64,000 bases of DNA, taken from Carya illinoinensis (Eukaryota > Streptophyta > Magnoliopsida > Fagales > Juglandaceae). The notes under the pieces were generated by a model that saw only the letters and a list, made by a program, of their open reading frames with translations, had not been told where the DNA came from and did no database searches. The DNA lies in NCBI RefSeq assembly GCF_018687715.1, contig NC_056752.1:11354501-11418500 (forward strand), in the 5' to 3' direction. Positions 63,971 through 64,000 of the stretch are shown here, one piece after another. Every line of letters begins with the position of its first letter. Positions within the stretch are counted from its first letter, which is position 1. The translations under genes were made by a program, and so were the position numbers.

Positions 63971-64000
63971 AAATAAATTCTATTATATAATTTTTTAGAC

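Noticed and set aside
1..64000. tRNA, rRNA or organellar-insert sequences
   Set aside because: No cloverleaf-type or rRNA core motifs were noticed by eye; the TGGTATCAGAGC words are retroelement primer sites, not tRNA genes. A tRNA scan would be decisive.

Overview
Plant nuclear DNA: AT-rich, with low gene density and dense nested transposable elements. Ty1/copia and Ty3/gypsy retrotransposons carry initiator-Met-tRNA-type primer sites, and there are plant LINEs, TRIMs, hAT, CACTA and Harbinger-like elements. The only intact cellular genes are two intronless P-class pentatricopeptide repeat (PPR) genes. They most resemble Arabidopsis At3g61520, so this is a dicot, probably a woody one. The MITE style recalls Fagales/Juglandaceae, but that is weak evidence.

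Layout. The core of the window is an old two-copy tandem segmental duplication with an offset of about 24-25 kb. Three blocks recur in the same order. Block A (about 0.9-8.7 kb and 28.4-32.65 kb) carries the PPR gene. Block B (19.2-20.4 kb and 43.3-44.8 kb) is non-coding. Block C (27.7-28.4 kb and 45.0-54.2 kb) is non-coding. The two units were then invaded independently, so each serves as an empty-site reference for insertions in the other.

Unit 1 (about 1-28.4 kb): a proline iminopeptidase pseudogene in two tandem pieces; PPR copy 1 (989 aa, with an internal 145-residue repeat expansion); non-coding sequence; a LINE broken by a CACTA remnant and a hAT element; block B; a nearly complete but dead Ty3/gypsy chromodomain element (21,241-26,484); block C.

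Unit 2 (about 28.4-54.2 kb): PPR copy 2 (764 aa); a copia relic split by a hAT MITE; a 1.4 kb LTR fused between two copia elements; a second copia with its 3' LTR; block B' with a TRIM; block C' broken by a solo LTR and by a reverse-strand TNT1-94-like copia.

Right end (54.2-64 kb): a 2.1 kb GC-rich solo LTR with perfect 5-bp target duplications, MITEs, and a LINE carrying at least four further insertions, ending in a poly(A) tail at about 63,038.

Function. The two PPR proteins are predicted organellar (probably mitochondrial) RNA-binding proteins. Their differing repeat number and base-specifying residues suggest they no longer read the same RNA. All TE coding regions are broken by stops, frameshifts or loss of catalytic residues. 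I saw no tRNA, rRNA or CRISPR array and no bacterial-type system.
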